A stretch of 35,919 nt of DNA from Erythrobacter sp. (GCF_023653175.1 NZ_JAMNXL010000015.1:1-35919); one strand, 5' to 3'. Counted from the first letter of the stretch, positions 1-8,964 are shown. Numbers and translations: made by a program. The notes: generated by a model from the letters alone, not told the origin.

Positions 1-645
1 ATAGTAATCGCCCGAGCGCATGTAATGCGTGTCGCGGTAGGCAAGCTTGCCGCCCTCGGCGATGTCGAAGCGATTGATCTCGGTTCCTTCCGAGCCATAG
101 GAATAGCCGATCACGATCACCTGCCGATCGTGGATCAGCATCTCGTCATACCAGGTGTCGCCGGGATCTTTCTTGCCCGGCGGGAAGGCGTCGATCATGC
201 CTGCGGGCGCGAGCGCGTCGCCGCCGATGCGGATCGTGAACAGCCGACCGCGCCGCAGCACGACGAGATAGTCCCCCGCCTGCTTGACGATCCCGCCCTC
301 GTCGACGCCGGCTTCCTGGGTGTTGGTGATGCTTTCGGCGGCCGGGGCGGCGTCAGCTTCGGGCTCGGCAACCTCGGCGGCGACCGCGTAAGCCGGGGGT
401 GCGGACATGGGCATTTCCGCCGTGACCATTATTCGCCGTTCGAGCCGCGCCATCTTGCGGGTGAAGGCATCGAGCGCGGCCTTGTCGGAAAAGCCGCTGA
501 GGCCCGTGCCCGGCGCTGCGGCCGCGGCGCTCTCCTTGGCGTCCGAGGGTGTGCTGAAGCCAACTGCGGCCATCAGCACCGCCACAAGCAACAGCACCAC
601 GCCTATCGACAGCGCCTGATTGCCACGCGACTGCACCGGTTCCAT
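1..645 (-). CDS. Beta-propeller domain-containing secreted protein (PF09826-like), C-terminal part truncated by window start
   Basis: Minus-strand reading from ATG at 645 gives MEPVQSRGNQALSIGVVLLLVAVLMAAVGF... (N-terminal TM/signal) followed by the TNTQEAGVDEGGIVKQAGDYLVVLRRGRLFTIRI motif typical of this family; frame is open to the window edge. Confidence 0.75.
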   Translation of the reverse strand, partial: MEPVQSRGNQALSIGVVLLLVAVLMAAVGFSTPSDAKESAAAAAPGTGLSGFSDKAALDAFTRKMARLERRIMVTAEMPMSAPPAYAVAAEVAEPEADAAPAAESITNTQEAGVDEGGIVKQAGDYLVVLRRGRLFTIRIGGDALAPAGMIDAFPPGKKDPGDTWYDEMLIHDRQVIVIGYSYGSEGTEINRFDIAEGGKLAYRDTHYMRSGDYY

Positions 646-696
646 GCCCCTCTCCTCGTGACCGGCATTTCGCCGGATGGGAGCGAGACTAACCCA

Positions 697-1632
697 TCAC
701 AGGCTTTTGGCAAAGGCCTCAAGGTCTTGCATCGTGACAAGGCTGGTGACCTCGGCCTCCTTGTCGGTGCGGCTCACCATCGGGCCGACGACCTTGCCGC
801 CGAGCTCGACGAAGTGCGCGACCCCGTCCGCGCGCATCGCCAGCACGCTTTCGCGCCAACGCACCCGGCCGGTGACCTGCTCGACCAGCAGCGCGCGGCT
901 CTCATCGGGGTCGGTGACGGGCGCGGCGGTGACGTTGGCATAGAGCGGCAGGGCCAGCGCGCCGGGCGGGGTCGCGGCAAGGGCGTGGGCCATTTTCTCG
1001 GCAGCGGGTTCCATCAGCGAGGAGTGGAAGGGCGCGGAGACATTGAGGATCATGCCGCGCTTGATCCCGTGCTCCTTGGTGAGCGCCACCGCCCGCTCGA
1101 TCGCGGCGGCGTGACCCGAGAGCACGACCTGCGAGGGGTCGTTGTCGTTGGCGACCTCGCACACCTCGCCCTGCGCGGCGGCCTCGGCCAGCGCCTTGGC
1201 CTGCTCAATGTCGGCGCCGAGCAACACCGCCATCGCCCCCTCGCCGACCGGCACCGCAGCCTGCATCGCCCACCCGCGCAGCTTCAGGAGGCGTGCGGTG
1301 TTGGACAGGCTGAAAGCCCCGATGCTCGCGAGCGCGGTGTATTCGCCCAGCGAATGGCCCGCGACGCAATTCGCCGTTTCGAGCAGCTTCACGCCGAAAT
1401 CGCGTTCCAGAACGCGCAAGGTGGCAATGGCATTGGCCATGATCGCTGGCTGCGCATTCTCGGTCAGGGTGAGGCGGTCCTCGGGCCCATCGCGCATCAA
1501 GGCAAAGAGGCTCTGCTTCAGCGCCTCGTCGACCTCGCCGAAGACGTCGCGGGCCGCCTCGCTTGCGGCGGCAAGCTCTGCCCCCATGCCGACCTTCTGG
1601 CTGCCCTGCCCCGGAAAGATGAACGCGCGCAT
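697..1632 (-). CDS. fabD: ACP S-malonyltransferase
   Basis: MRAFIFPGQGSQKVGMG... with GHSLGEYTAL active-site motif; internal ATG at 1632 preferred over the ORF-track start. Confidence 0.95.
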   Translation of the reverse strand: MRAFIFPGQGSQKVGMGAELAAASEAARDVFGEVDEALKQSLFALMRDGPEDRLTLTENAQPAIMANAIATLRVLERDFGVKLLETANCVAGHSLGEYTALASIGAFSLSNTARLLKLRGWAMQAAVPVGEGAMAVLLGADIEQAKALAEAAAQGEVCEVANDNDPSQVVLSGHAAAIERAVALTKEHGIKRGMILNVSAPFHSSLMEPAAEKMAHALAATPPGALALPLYANVTAAPVTDPDESRALLVEQVTGRVRWRESVLAMRADGVAHFVELGGKVVGPMVSRTDKEAEVTSLVTMQDLEAFAKSL

Positions 1633-1669
1633 GTGCAATCCCGCCTTGTTATGATTTTGGCGGGCGCCG

Positions 1670-2500
1670 TTACGTGCGCGCGGGCGGGCTGGCAAGGCCG
1701 AAGGGCACAACCCTGTTGGCAGAATTGTGCCCGATCAGCGCGCGGCCAAGATAGGGCACGCCCATCCGGTCACACCAGAAGCGGGCGATCTCCTCCTCGC
1801 TCTGGCCGAATTCGACGTAGTTTTCCGGCACATCGGTGACCGCGCCCAGCCTGAGCCCGGCAAGCCGCGGAAGGCTTCCGGCAAGGTGGAAGAACAACCG
1901 GTCGATCGAATACATGTGCTCGGCCACTTCCTCGACCATCAGCACATGGCCGGTGAGGTCGGGCATTAGCGGCGTGCCTGCAATCATGGCGAGCGTGATG
2001 AGATTGAACGCGGCCGCAGGCGTGGTGCCGTCGAGGCTGGGCTCCAGTCCGCTGGTATCCCCCTCAAGCCAGCGCAGCACGCGCCTAATCGCCTCCTTGC
2101 CCCCTTCCGAGCGCGCGCTCACCGGCATGTGGCCGTGGACGCTCTGCCCGATCCTCTCCCGATAGAGCGCGGCAAGCAGGTAACCGGCATCCGAAAAGCC
2201 GATATAGGTCTTGGTCCGCGCCGCGCGGTTCATCTGCGCGACCGCCGCTTCGGCGATGCGGTTCGAGCCGTAGCCGCCCTTGGCGAACCACACGACATCG
2301 AAGGCCGGATCATTGGCAAATTCGAGCAGAGCCGAAAGCCGCCGCAGGTCATCGCCCGCAAAATGCCCCGCACGCTCGAAGCACTGGTCGTGGAAGGTGA
2401 CGCGATGCCCCGGGAACTCGGCAGCCACCAACGCCTCGAGCGCGGCCTGCTGTTCGCGGGTGATCGGGGTGGCCGGGGCACAAATGGCGATATTCGTCAT
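1670..2500 (-). CDS. LD-carboxypeptidase (peptidase S66 family)
   Basis: MTNIAICAPATPITREQQAALEAL..., FAKGGYGSNRI, GFSDAGYLLAAL, VEEVAEHMYSIDRLFFHL motifs of S66/LdcA-like proteins. Confidence 0.85.
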   Translation of the reverse strand: MTNIAICAPATPITREQQAALEALVAAEFPGHRVTFHDQCFERAGHFAGDDLRRLSALLEFANDPAFDVVWFAKGGYGSNRIAEAAVAQMNRAARTKTYIGFSDAGYLLAALYRERIGQSVHGHMPVSARSEGGKEAIRRVLRWLEGDTSGLEPSLDGTTPAAAFNLITLAMIAGTPLMPDLTGHVLMVEEVAEHMYSIDRLFFHLAGSLPRLAGLRLGAVTDVPENYVEFGQSEEEIARFWCDRMGVPYLGRALIGHNSANRVVPFGLASPPART

Positions 2501-2556
2501 ACGCCCCAGCCTATGGTGCTTGTCAGGGGGCGTGCAAGCCAATAACCAAGTCCAAT

Positions 2557-3984
2557 ATGGATAACGGGGTCACCACGGGCGCGCTCTCCGGGCGGCCGCT
2601 GTTCTTTTGCGGCATCGGCGGTTCCGGGATGCTTCCGCTCGCGCAGATCGCACAAGGATGCGGCCATCCGGTCGCCGGCTCCGACCGCAGCCGCGACCAG
2701 GGCCGCACACCTGAAAAATTCGCGTGGATGGAAGCGAACGGTTTCACGCTCTTCCCGCAGGACGGCAGCGGGGTGACCTCAGCAGAACAAGTGCTGGTCG
2801 CCTCGGCCGCGATCGAGGACACTGTGCCCGAAGTCGCGCGCGCAAAGGAACTGGGCTGCGAGCGCCTCAGCCGGGCCGAGCTGCTCTCGCAATTGTTCAA
2901 CGCTGCCGATTTTTCGGTCGCGGTCGGCGGCACCTCGGGCAAGTCGACAGTCACCGGCATGATCGCGTGGATCCTCGCCGAGGCGGGGCACGATCCAACG
3001 GTGATGAACGGCGCGGTGATGAAGAACTTCGTCTCGCCCGCCAACCCCTTCGCCTCGGCACGGATCGGGAGTGCGGGGGTGTTCGTTGCAGAAGTCGACG
3101 AGAGCGACGGCTCGATCGCGCTCTACCGCCCGACCGTGGGCGTGCTGCTCAATGTCAGCCTCGATCACAAGAGCATCGAGGAATTGCGGGTGCTGTTCGG
3201 CAACTTCATCGGAGAGACGGGGACGGCGGTGATCAACCTCGATTCCGCCGAGGCCGGCTATCTGATCCCCCGCGCCGAGGGCAAAGTGACGTTCGGGATC
3301 CGGGCCAAGGGCGCCGACATCAGTGTCGAGGCGGATTCGATCGACATGAGCGAGCTCGGCATCCGCGCGGCGGTGGTCGACAATCGCCGGCGCGAGGTCT
3401 TCCCCTTGATCCTGCCGATGCCGGGCCTGCACAACCTCTCTAACGCGCTCGCGGCGATCGCGGCGGCGAGCGCGGCGGGAATCGGTGTGAACCACGCGGT
3501 CTATGCGCTGCGCAGCTTTGCGGGCCTGGCGCGGCGCTTCGACGTCATCGGCACGAGCCCGGCGGGGATTTCAGTGATCGACGACTTCGGCCACAATCCC
3601 GAAAAATGCGCCGCCACACTGCGCACCCTCAAGGCAACGCCGGGCCGCGTGATCGCCTTCTTCCAACCCCACGGCTATGGCCCCTTGCGCCAGATGGGTG
3701 AGGAACTCGCCCGCACCTTCGCGCGCGAGCTGGGGCCGGATGACATCACGATCATATGCGATCCGGTCTATTTCGGCGGCACGGTCGACCGCAGCGTGGG
3801 AAGCGAGCGGATCGTCGATCTGATCAACGCCGCAGGCGGCAAGGCCGAGCACATCCCGGAGCGCGAGGCCTGCGGGACGCGCATCGTCACCCTCGCCCGT
3901 CCCGGTGACCGGATCGTGGTGATGGGCGCGCGCGACGACACCCTCACCGAGTTCGCACGATCGATCCTCGCCCGCCTTGCGTGA
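2557..3984 (+). CDS. Mur ligase family protein (UDP-N-acetylmuramate-alanine ligase / Mpl-like)
   Basis: FFCGIGGSGMLPLA N-terminal Rossmann motif, VGGTSGKSTVTGM P-loop, EVDESDGS, NVSLDHKS, PMPGLHNLSNALAA, DDFGHNPEK motifs. Confidence 0.85.
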   Translation: MDNGVTTGALSGRPLFFCGIGGSGMLPLAQIAQGCGHPVAGSDRSRDQGRTPEKFAWMEANGFTLFPQDGSGVTSAEQVLVASAAIEDTVPEVARAKELGCERLSRAELLSQLFNAADFSVAVGGTSGKSTVTGMIAWILAEAGHDPTVMNGAVMKNFVSPANPFASARIGSAGVFVAEVDESDGSIALYRPTVGVLLNVSLDHKSIEELRVLFGNFIGETGTAVINLDSAEAGYLIPRAEGKVTFGIRAKGADISVEADSIDMSELGIRAAVVDNRRREVFPLILPMPGLHNLSNALAAIAAASAAGIGVNHAVYALRSFAGLARRFDVIGTSPAGISVIDDFGHNPEKCAATLRTLKATPGRVIAFFQPHGYGPLRQMGEELARTFARELGPDDITIICDPVYFGGTVDRSVGSERIVDLINAAGGKAEHIPEREACGTRIVTLARPGDRIVVMGARDDTLTEFARSILARLA

Positions 3985-3991
3985 GCCGCGC

Positions 3992-4279
3992 ATGAGCCTT
4001 TACGCCCGCGCGGCGCGTCATGCGTGGCGAATGGCTGGCGTGGTGGTGCTGGCGGTGCTGCTGGTGGTAACGGTCGACCGGTTCTACGGCCACTCGACCC
4101 TCGCCTTTGCCGCAGCGATCATGATGCTGCTCGTCGCCAACGCCCCGATGCTGCGCTTCAACTGCCCCAGATGCGGCAAGAACGCTTTCTTCCGCGGGCC
4201 TTTCGTCGTGTTCTGGCCCAACCGCGTGTGCACCCGGTGTGGCGAGGATCTGGCCGTCGCCCCTTCGCAAATTCGCTGA
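3992..4279 (+). CDS. Small membrane protein with C-terminal zinc-ribbon-like CPRC...CTRC motif
   Basis: MSLYARAARHAWRMAGVVVLAVLLVVTVDRFYGH.. hydrophobic segments then NCPRCGKNAFF...VCTRCGEDL; starts 8 nt after the Mur ligase stop. Confidence 0.6.
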   Translation: MSLYARAARHAWRMAGVVVLAVLLVVTVDRFYGHSTLAFAAAIMMLLVANAPMLRFNCPRCGKNAFFRGPFVVFWPNRVCTRCGEDLAVAPSQIR

Positions 4280-4315
4280 TGGCAGATTGCCGGCCGGGAC
4301 GATAGCCTGCCGCCC

Positions 4316-5863
4316 ATGCACCCCCGCGACTTCACGCTCGATACGCTGCTGGCGAACTGTGCGCAGCGCCACGCCCACCGGCTGGCGAGCGTCGATGGCA
4401 CGCAGCGCCTTACGTGGGGACAGCTTGACGCCCGCGTCACCAACCTTGCGCGCTGGATGCTCGCCCGGGGGATCGCGCCGGGGGACCGCATCGCGCTGCT
4501 GCTGACCGACGGCGCGCCGTTCCTCACCGCGCTGCTCGCCTGCAGCCGCATCGGCGCCATCGCGGTGCTGCTCAACTGGCGGCTTGCCCCTGCCGAGCTG
4601 GCATGGATCTGCGGCAATGCCGAGGTCTCCATGACCTTTGCCAACCCGCGCTTTGCCGACCTGCTGATCGAAGCCGACGCGGGCGAGGTGCACATGGTGG
4701 ACGAGGCCCATGCCCCCGGCGGCCTGTTCGAGACCGCCGCGACCACCACCCACCCGCCGCTCGGAAATGGCTACGACCTCGCCAGGGGCCTCGCCCTTGC
4801 CCCTGACCGCCCGCTCTACATGATGTATACCAGTGGCACGACGGGTAAGCCCAAGGGCTGCCTGCAAGCCGGAAGCGCGGTCGCGGCCAGCGCTCTGGGT
4901 TTTGCCCAGCACCGCGGGTTTCGCCATGATGAAGTGCTGCTCTCGGTCAATCCGATGTTCCATGTGGTCGGCATGCAGCAGGTCGCGGCGATGCTCGCTT
5001 GCGGGGGCACCAGCGTGTTTGCGGGGCGCGACGATGACAGTGCGGCGATCCTTGACCTCCTCCACCGTGAGGGCTGCACCACCACCAGCGCCTTCCCGAC
5101 AATCAGCTTTCCGTGGCAGGCGATGGAGCCGATCCGCGAGGGCCGGATGCCGCTCACCAACTACACCGGCGGGGCTGGCATGGGGCGGCCGCAAATGTAC
5201 GAATTCATCGAAACCGAGTGGGACGCCCGCGTCGTCGGCGGCTACGGCCAGACCGAGATCTGCGGCTTTGCGACCTTCATGGACTACCCCGACATGCTCG
5301 AAGCGCCGCGCTCGATCGGCTGGACCCTGCCGCATGTGACGATGACCGTGCTCGACCCCGAGGGGAACCACCTCCCACCCGGCGAGGAAGGTGAACTCGC
5401 CTTGCGCGGCCCCTCGGTCATGCTCGGCTACTGGCGCAACCCCGAAGCCTCCGAGGCCGCGCTCGGCCACGGCTGGCTGCGCACCGGCGACCTTGGCACA
5501 ATGGACGAGCGCGGCCGCGGCTATCTGCTCGGGCGCGCCAAGGAGCTGATCAAGACCGGCGGCGAGAATGTCTACCCGGCCGAAGTCGACGCGATCTTCG
5601 CCGCCATGCCCGAGGTCGCCGACGCGGGCTGCTGCGGCGTACCCGACCGGCAATGGGGCGAGGCAGTCAAGGCCTTCGTGGTGCTGAAGCCGGGGATGAG
5701 CCTGACCCGCGAGGAAATAACACTGCGCTTCAAGGGCCAGATCGCGGGCTACAAGCGCCCGCGCTACATCGAATTCGTCGACCAGCTGCCGCGCGACCCG
5801 ATCGGCAAGCTGCTGCGCCGGGAGTTGTCCGCACGCCCGGTGACGCCTGACCAGGCGGCGTGA
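4316..5863 (+). CDS. AMP-binding acyl-CoA synthetase (class I adenylate-forming enzyme)
   Basis: YMMYTSGTTGKPKGC P-loop, GGYGQTEICG, GWLRTGDLGTMDERG, GRAKELIKTGGENVYPAEVD, RDPIGKLLRREL. Confidence 0.92.
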   Translation: MHPRDFTLDTLLANCAQRHAHRLASVDGTQRLTWGQLDARVTNLARWMLARGIAPGDRIALLLTDGAPFLTALLACSRIGAIAVLLNWRLAPAELAWICGNAEVSMTFANPRFADLLIEADAGEVHMVDEAHAPGGLFETAATTTHPPLGNGYDLARGLALAPDRPLYMMYTSGTTGKPKGCLQAGSAVAASALGFAQHRGFRHDEVLLSVNPMFHVVGMQQVAAMLACGGTSVFAGRDDDSAAILDLLHREGCTTTSAFPTISFPWQAMEPIREGRMPLTNYTGGAGMGRPQMYEFIETEWDARVVGGYGQTEICGFATFMDYPDMLEAPRSIGWTLPHVTMTVLDPEGNHLPPGEEGELALRGPSVMLGYWRNPEASEAALGHGWLRTGDLGTMDERGRGYLLGRAKELIKTGGENVYPAEVDAIFAAMPEVADAGCCGVPDRQWGEAVKAFVVLKPGMSLTREEITLRFKGQIAGYKRPRYIEFVDQLPRDPIGKLLRRELSARPVTPDQAA

Positions 5864-6089
5864 ATAGCGTGTTGGAAAGTGGACAAAGGTGACACCGCGT
5901 CAACTTCGCGAACATCATTATTCTCAATATAAATTATAGCCTTAGACCGTTCCGCACCGTGCGGACGGACAGGGGAGAGGGGCTTGTTTATCCCTCGGCG
6001 GTCTTGCGACCACCCTTGCTGCGATGCGAATGAGCCGACGCAGGTTGTAACCGCCGGGAGACGTGTAGGAAATATCCGAAACTGCGGTC

Positions 6090-6134
6090 TTTGTGCCGAA
6101 TGCAGACCTCTGCGCAAACGACGCCGTTGCTGCC
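6090..6134 (+). repeat. Degenerate intergenic repeat, copy B
   Basis: tttgtgccgaatgcagacctctgcgcaaacgacgccgttgctgcc aligns (about 2 nt gap, several mismatches) to copy A at 6287-6330. Confidence 0.5.
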
Positions 6135-6214
6135 CTTCCCCTTATCGTCGCCCCGTGCTCGACACGGCGTTTGGCTACCTTGAAGCGGCGACAAAGGCAG
6201 AAGAAAAGCCGAAC

Positions 6215-6240
6215 CCCGGATCCCCGGCCTTGACCCGGGC
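6215..6240. repeat. Short imperfect palindromic G/C-rich element
   Basis: ccccggatccccggccttgacccggg; imperfect inverted CCCCGG...CCGGG arms around TTGA. Confidence 0.35.
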
Positions 6241-6286
6241 AGGCAAGTCCAGGGCGACGAATGAGGGGATGGCCACTTCAGCCTCG

Positions 6287-6330
6287 TTTCGGCCCATTGC
6301 GGACATCCTGAAAGCGACCCCGTTGCGGAC
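6287..6330 (+). repeat. Degenerate intergenic repeat, copy A
   Basis: tttcggcccattgcggacatcctgaaagcgaccccgttgcggac; shares ttt..g.cc.a.tgc.gac.tc..g and a.cgac.ccgttgc blocks with copy B. Confidence 0.5.
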
Positions 6331-6356
6331 TTTCTACAGGTCGATATTCTGCTGAT

Positions 6357-6713
6357 ATGGCAGGTGATGCTGACAGTTTAATTCGAGAGATAGACGAAGG
6401 TGCCATCAGCCCGATGACGCATATCGTTACTCGTAATCTTTACAGGCACATCTCGCTTTCGGATGCCTTGCGGGAAAAGGTCGTCGCCGCGTTCGATGAT
6501 TGCAGCCAGCCGCATGACATGGCCGCACTTGAGGCTGCTGTGTGGGCCGAGATCGGCAAGACAAGCGTCGAAAACCAAGGAGGGTTGCGCCTCTTAATTG
6601 GCCTTACGCGACCAAACGAGATTATCGATTGGTATCTGGCTGAATTTATGATCCTGTGGGCACGGGAAGAGGGAGTCACCGAGCAGCACATCATCGACGC
6701 TTTCCACGACTAA
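6357..6713 (+). CDS. Hypothetical protein (118 aa, no recognised family)
   Basis: ORF MAGDADSLIREIDEGAISPMTHIVTRNLYRHISLSDALREKVVAAFDDC...; lower GC than neighbours by eye. Confidence 0.5.
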   Translation: MAGDADSLIREIDEGAISPMTHIVTRNLYRHISLSDALREKVVAAFDDCSQPHDMAALEAAVWAEIGKTSVENQGGLRLLIGLTRPNEIIDWYLAEFMILWAREEGVTEQHIIDAFHD

Positions 6714-6780
6714 AAAAAGACCACATTCCACCCAGCAGCGGCCTCACAGGCCACCCGCCATGTTTCCCGAAAGTGGTCGT

Positions 6781-7431
6781 TCAGCCCCGCTGACTCTCCA
6801 GCGCCTTCCTGCCCGCTTCCTCACGCGCAAACGCTCGCTGGTAGCCCGGACGCGACGTCAGGCGCTCGCGGTAGATCTTGAGGCTATCGGGCACGCCCTC
6901 GTCGAGCCCCACACTCTCAGCCAGAATCAGGGCATAGCCGACGCAGATGTCGGCAACCGTAAACCGGTCCGCGCACAGGTATTCGCGGGTTTCGAGGCGC
7001 TGCTCGACCTTGATCAGGCGCTTGTGGAACCACTTGGCGTAGGCATGGCCCGCTTCCTGCAATCCCTTGTCCTTCTCGAACAGGCAGAAGCGCATGTAGA
7101 CCGTCTGCGGGAAGGTGATCGTCGCGTCGGCGTGGTAGGTGTAGTCGCAATATTCGCCATAGTCGCGCTCCCCGGGGGCGACCGCGAGCGAAGTATATCC
7201 GCCGCGGGTGGCGAGGTAGTGGGCGATGGCGCAGCTTTCGGTCAGCCGCGTCTCGCCATCCACCAGCATCGGCACGGTGCCCAATGGATTGATCGCCATG
7301 TATTCCGGCGCAAGGTAGCGCGGCGGGAACGGGAGGATCTTGAGGTCGATATCGACCCCCGCCTCCTCGGCCGCCCAGGTTGCGCGCAATCCGCGCGAAC
7401 ACGCGCAGGTGTAGAGGACAGGTGTGGTCAT
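6781..7431 (-). CDS. Glutathione S-transferase family protein
   Basis: MTTPVLYTCACSRGLRATWAAEEAGVDIDLKILPFPPRYLAPEYMAINPLGTVPMLVDGETRLTESCAIAHYLA (GST N domain) and FTVADICVGYAL (GST C domain). Confidence 0.92.
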   Translation of the reverse strand: MTTPVLYTCACSRGLRATWAAEEAGVDIDLKILPFPPRYLAPEYMAINPLGTVPMLVDGETRLTESCAIAHYLATRGGYTSLAVAPGERDYGEYCDYTYHADATITFPQTVYMRFCLFEKDKGLQEAGHAYAKWFHKRLIKVEQRLETREYLCADRFTVADICVGYALILAESVGLDEGVPDSLKIYRERLTSRPGYQRAFAREEAGRKALESQRG

Positions 7432-7442
7432 AAGGCTGAGGC

Positions 7443-8390
7443 TTAGTGCCCCTCGCCCGCGCCCACACCCAGCACTTTGTGCAGGACGAAGGCGATCAGG
7501 CTCCCCAGCACCAGCCCCACCACCGCCGACAGTGCGGCATAGGTCACCCAGCCTGCAACCCCGCCAAGCGCACCGGCGGCAGCGGCAACCACGCCTTCGG
7601 CTCCGTGGATGATATCGTACAACCCGTGGAAGCCGATCTCGTGCGTGCCATGGACGATGATCCCGCCGCCCACCCACAGCATCGCCACCGTGCCGATCAG
7701 CGACAGGGCGATCAGCAATTTGGGTACGAAGCGCAGCAGGAAATGGCCCAGGCCCTGCTTCCAGCTTTCCGCCTGCTTCGTGAGATAGAGGCCGACATCG
7801 TCGATCTTCACGATCACCGCCACCGCGCCATAGACCACCACCGTGACGATGACCGCCACCAGCGCGAGCGCAATGCCGCGTTCCCACCACACATCCAGTT
7901 CCAGCGCGGCAAGCGTGATCGCCATGATCTCGGCCGAGAGGATCAGGTCGGTGCGGATCGCCCCGCCCACCCGCTCGTTCTCGAAGGCGACCGGATCGAC
8001 GATCTCGTCCTCCAGCGTCTTGCCGTGCTTGGCCCCGCCCAGCTTCTCCATCACCTTTTCCGCGCCCTCGTAGCACAGGAAGGCCCCGCCCAGCATCAGC
8101 AAGAAGATGATCGCCTGCGGCAGGAATTCGGACAGCAGCAGCGCGCCCGGCAACAGGATCAGCAGCTTGTTCTTCAAACTGCCCTTGGTGATCTTCCAGA
8201 TGATCGGCAATTCGCGCGCCGGGGACAGGCCGGTGACGTAGCTGGGCGTGACAGCCGCATCGTCAATGACAACGCCCGCGGTCTTGGACCCGGCCTTGCC
8301 GGCGGCCACGGCGATATCATCGATCGAGGCGGACGCGGCGCGCGCGATCACTGCCACGTCGTCAAGCAAGGCGACCAATCCTGAAGGCAC
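7443..8390 (-). CDS. DUF808 domain-containing membrane protein (YedI-like), GTG start
   Basis: VPSGLVALLDDVAVIARAASASIDDIAVAAGKAGSKTAGVVIDDAAVTPSYVTGLSPARELPIIWKITKGSLKNK... characteristic of DUF808; start placed at GTG 8390. Confidence 0.88.
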   Translation of the reverse strand: MPSGLVALLDDVAVIARAASASIDDIAVAAGKAGSKTAGVVIDDAAVTPSYVTGLSPARELPIIWKITKGSLKNKLLILLPGALLLSEFLPQAIIFLLMLGGAFLCYEGAEKVMEKLGGAKHGKTLEDEIVDPVAFENERVGGAIRTDLILSAEIMAITLAALELDVWWERGIALALVAVIVTVVVYGAVAVIVKIDDVGLYLTKQAESWKQGLGHFLLRFVPKLLIALSLIGTVAMLWVGGGIIVHGTHEIGFHGLYDIIHGAEGVVAAAAGALGGVAGWVTYAALSAVVGLVLGSLIAFVLHKVLGVGAGEGH

Positions 8391-8543
8391 GGAAACTTCC
8401 CCCTTGTGCGATACCTCGTTAAACTCGCCGAGTGCCCTGCCTGTTCCCTGCGCACAAGACTTGCAATTCCCCCGCAAAGCTGTAAGGGCCGCCGCTTCGC
8501 ATGGGAACCGCCCGGCGATGTATCGAAGAAAGCCGGAGGGGCC

Positions 8544-8560
8544 CCGTTCGTGTCGAACGG
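8544..8560 (+). promoter_or_regulatory. Hairpin in rpsF 5' leader (CCGTTCG-TGT-CGAACGG)
   Basis: Perfect 7-bp arms located 39 nt upstream of the rpsF ATG. Confidence 0.4.
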
Positions 8561-8598
8561 ATCAGCCAGCGATCGGCATGGAGTGAAAGGACAAGAAG

Positions 8599-8964
8599 AT
8601 GGCTCTGTATGAGCACGTCTTTCTTGCGCGTCAGGACCTGAGCCAGGCTCAGGTTGACGCGCTTGCGGCACAAGCCACCGAAATCGTCGAGGCCGGCAAT
8701 GGCAAGGTCACCAAGACCGAAACCTGGGGCCTCAAGTCGCTCGCCTACAAGATCGAGCGCAACCGCAAGGCGCATTTCGTGCTGCTCAACATCGAAGCCC
8801 CCGGCTCGGTCGTTGCCGAGCTCGAGCGCCAGACCCGCATCAACGAAGACGTCATCCGCTACATGACCATCCGCGTGGAAGAACACGAGGAAGGCCCGAG
8901 CGTGATGATGCGCAAGAACGACCGCGAGCGGAAGCGCCGCGAAACCCGTGAGGAGCGCGACTGA
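8599..8964 (+). CDS. rpsF: 30S ribosomal protein S6
   Basis: [22 protein letters not shown]...[30 protein letters not shown]. Confidence 0.97.
   Translation: MALYEHVFLARQDLSQAQVDALAAQATEIVEAGNGKVTKTETWGLKSLAYKIERNRKAHFVLLNIEAPGSVVAELERQTRINEDVIRYMTIRVEEHEEGPSVMMRKNDRERKRRETREERD

Noticed and set aside
25-1839. 604-aa plus-strand ORF opposite the beta-propeller gene and fabD
   Set aside because: Antisense to two recognisable coding genes; no domain motifs.
3944-5653. 569-aa minus-strand ORF opposite the acyl-CoA synthetase
   Set aside because: Antisense artefact of GC-rich codon usage; the plus-strand frame has full AMP-binding motifs.
5984-6355. 123-aa plus-strand ORF upstream of the orphan gene
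   Set aside because: Translates through the degenerate repeats; Cys/Arg/Pro-rich with no motifs, most likely non-coding repeat debris.
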